Shown piece by piece: positions 4,384 to 5,038 of a DNA stretch of 5,038 bases. Source of the stretch: Flavobacteriales bacterium (lineage in GTDB: Bacteria; Bacteroidota; Bacteroidia; Flavobacteriales; UBA7430); NCBI GenBank assembly GCA_024959975.1, contig JANXFM010000185.1, positions 1 to 5,038 on the forward strand, given 5' to 3'. Each line of letters begins with the position of its first letter. The first letter of the stretch is position 1. Under the pieces are notes generated by a model. The model searched no databases, was not told the origin of the DNA, and saw nothing but the letters and a program-made list of their open reading frames with translations. Position numbers and translations under genes: made by a program.

Positions 4384-5038
4384 ATGCGATTGAGTATAAT
4401 TTTAGTATTTATATCAAATCTCCTTTTTGCTCAAGATACTCTGGATCTAAAATTATCCGGATTAGTTGATGTTGATGGTCATGATGAACGCTACGAATAT
4501 GTTGTCGATATTCAGATAGTTGATTCAGTGGTTTTTGGTTATTCATTAATGTCTGGTGAACACATACCAGCGACTAAGTCTAAAATTACAGGCAGCTATG
4601 ATTCTTTAAATGAGTTGCTTACAATTAAGGAAACAGAAGTAGTTACAAAAGAAGTGTCAGGAAGTTCCGATGAATTTTGTTTTTTACACTCGAGTTTATC
4701 TCCGGCTTTTAGAAATAATATGAAGACATTTACGGGTTCTTTTATTGGCTATTTAGCAGACGGATCTCAGTGTGCTACAGGACAGGTTGATCTGATTACC
4801 GAGGAAGAGATCCGTAATGCAATGAAGACTATTTCCAGATCAAAAAAAGAGACAACAAAAATAAATTTATCTGATCATGAAGAATTCGATATCATTGTTA
4901 ATGATGAAAATTTAATTATTGAGCTTTGGGATGCTGGAATTTATGATGGTGATATAGTCTCATTATTTGTAAACAAAATAAAGGTTGTAGATAATCTAAC
5001 TCTAACAAAAGAACGAAAGATCATTCCGGTAAAATTAT
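4384..5038 (+). CDS. Exported protein of unknown function (3' partial)
   Basis: The frame is open from ATG 4384 to the right edge, 218 codons visible. Residues 1-16 form a signal peptide (MRLSIILVFISNLLFA, then QDT), so the product is exported; there is no lipobox cysteine. Residues 20-140 look beta-rich. The stretch FCFLHSSLSP (98-107) followed by TGSFIGYLADGSQC (117-130) has two cysteines, C99 and C130, that may pair. After a lysine-rich link (144-160), residues 161-218 resemble a beta-sandwich-like module I recall from Bacteroidota exported proteins, with the pattern hxLxDxGxxDGDxVSxxxN; here it is IELWDAGIYDGDIVSLFVN (179-197). The start is supported by the signal peptide immediately following. 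There is no Shine-Dalgarno. It follows the DUF4190-like gene by 34 bases, so a two-gene unit is likely. I do not know its function; further domains may lie beyond the window. Confidence 0.82.
   Translation, partial: MRLSIILVFISNLLFAQDTLDLKLSGLVDVDGHDERYEYVVDIQIVDSVVFGYSLMSGEHIPATKSKITGSYDSLNELLTIKETEVVTKEVSGSSDEFCFLHSSLSPAFRNNMKTFTGSFIGYLADGSQCATGQVDLITEEEIRNAMKTISRSKKETTKINLSDHEEFDIIVNDENLIIELWDAGIYDGDIVSLFVNKIKVVDNLTLTKERKIIPVKL

Overview
The window looks like chromosomal DNA of a Bacteroidota bacterium, most likely in or near the Flavobacteriales. Three things point there: an ExbB with an N-terminal signal peptide and an acidic leader, followed by a small membrane protein and two ExbDs, which as far as I recall is the arrangement usual in that phylum; two candidate promoters matching the Bacteroidota -7 consensus TAnnTTTG; and AT-rich gene starts mostly without a Shine-Dalgarno sequence. 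Family calls rest on reading motifs and on recall, not on a database search.

Layout. Bases 2-664 (+) hold the 3' part of a CPBP-family intramembrane protease cut by the left edge. Bases 665-1388 contain no long gene but are not featureless: a possible 37-residue single-TM ORF (799-912, minus), an inverted repeat at its end, a 50-bp-spaced direct repeat, a 70-nt nested palindrome and two minus-strand intrinsic terminators. Bases 1389-3607 (minus) are a compact four-gene operon read right to left: exbB, a 110-residue three-TM protein, exbD1 and exbD2. It has a candidate promoter at 3652-3659 and closes at the terminator at 1336-1365. Bases 3608-3950 are a divergent intergenic region with small hairpins and a second candidate promoter. 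Bases 3951-4349 (+) encode a secreted or membrane protein with a DUF4190-like two-helix domain. Bases 4384-5038 (+) encode the start of an exported protein of unknown function, cut by the right edge.

How the genes work together. ExbB (a MotA/TolQ/ExbB proton channel) and the two ExbDs should form an inner-membrane motor that uses proton motive force, probably to energise TonB-dependent outer-membrane transport. The conserved membrane aspartate is present in both ExbDs. No tonB lies inside the operon. The 110-residue protein is probably an accessory membrane subunit of unknown role. The flanking genes show no evident functional tie to the motor.

I found no clear new defence system, CRISPR array, transposase, tRNA or rRNA. 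The most interesting parts are the accessory three-TM protein with paired ExbDs, and the unexplained structured DNA at 748-1365.
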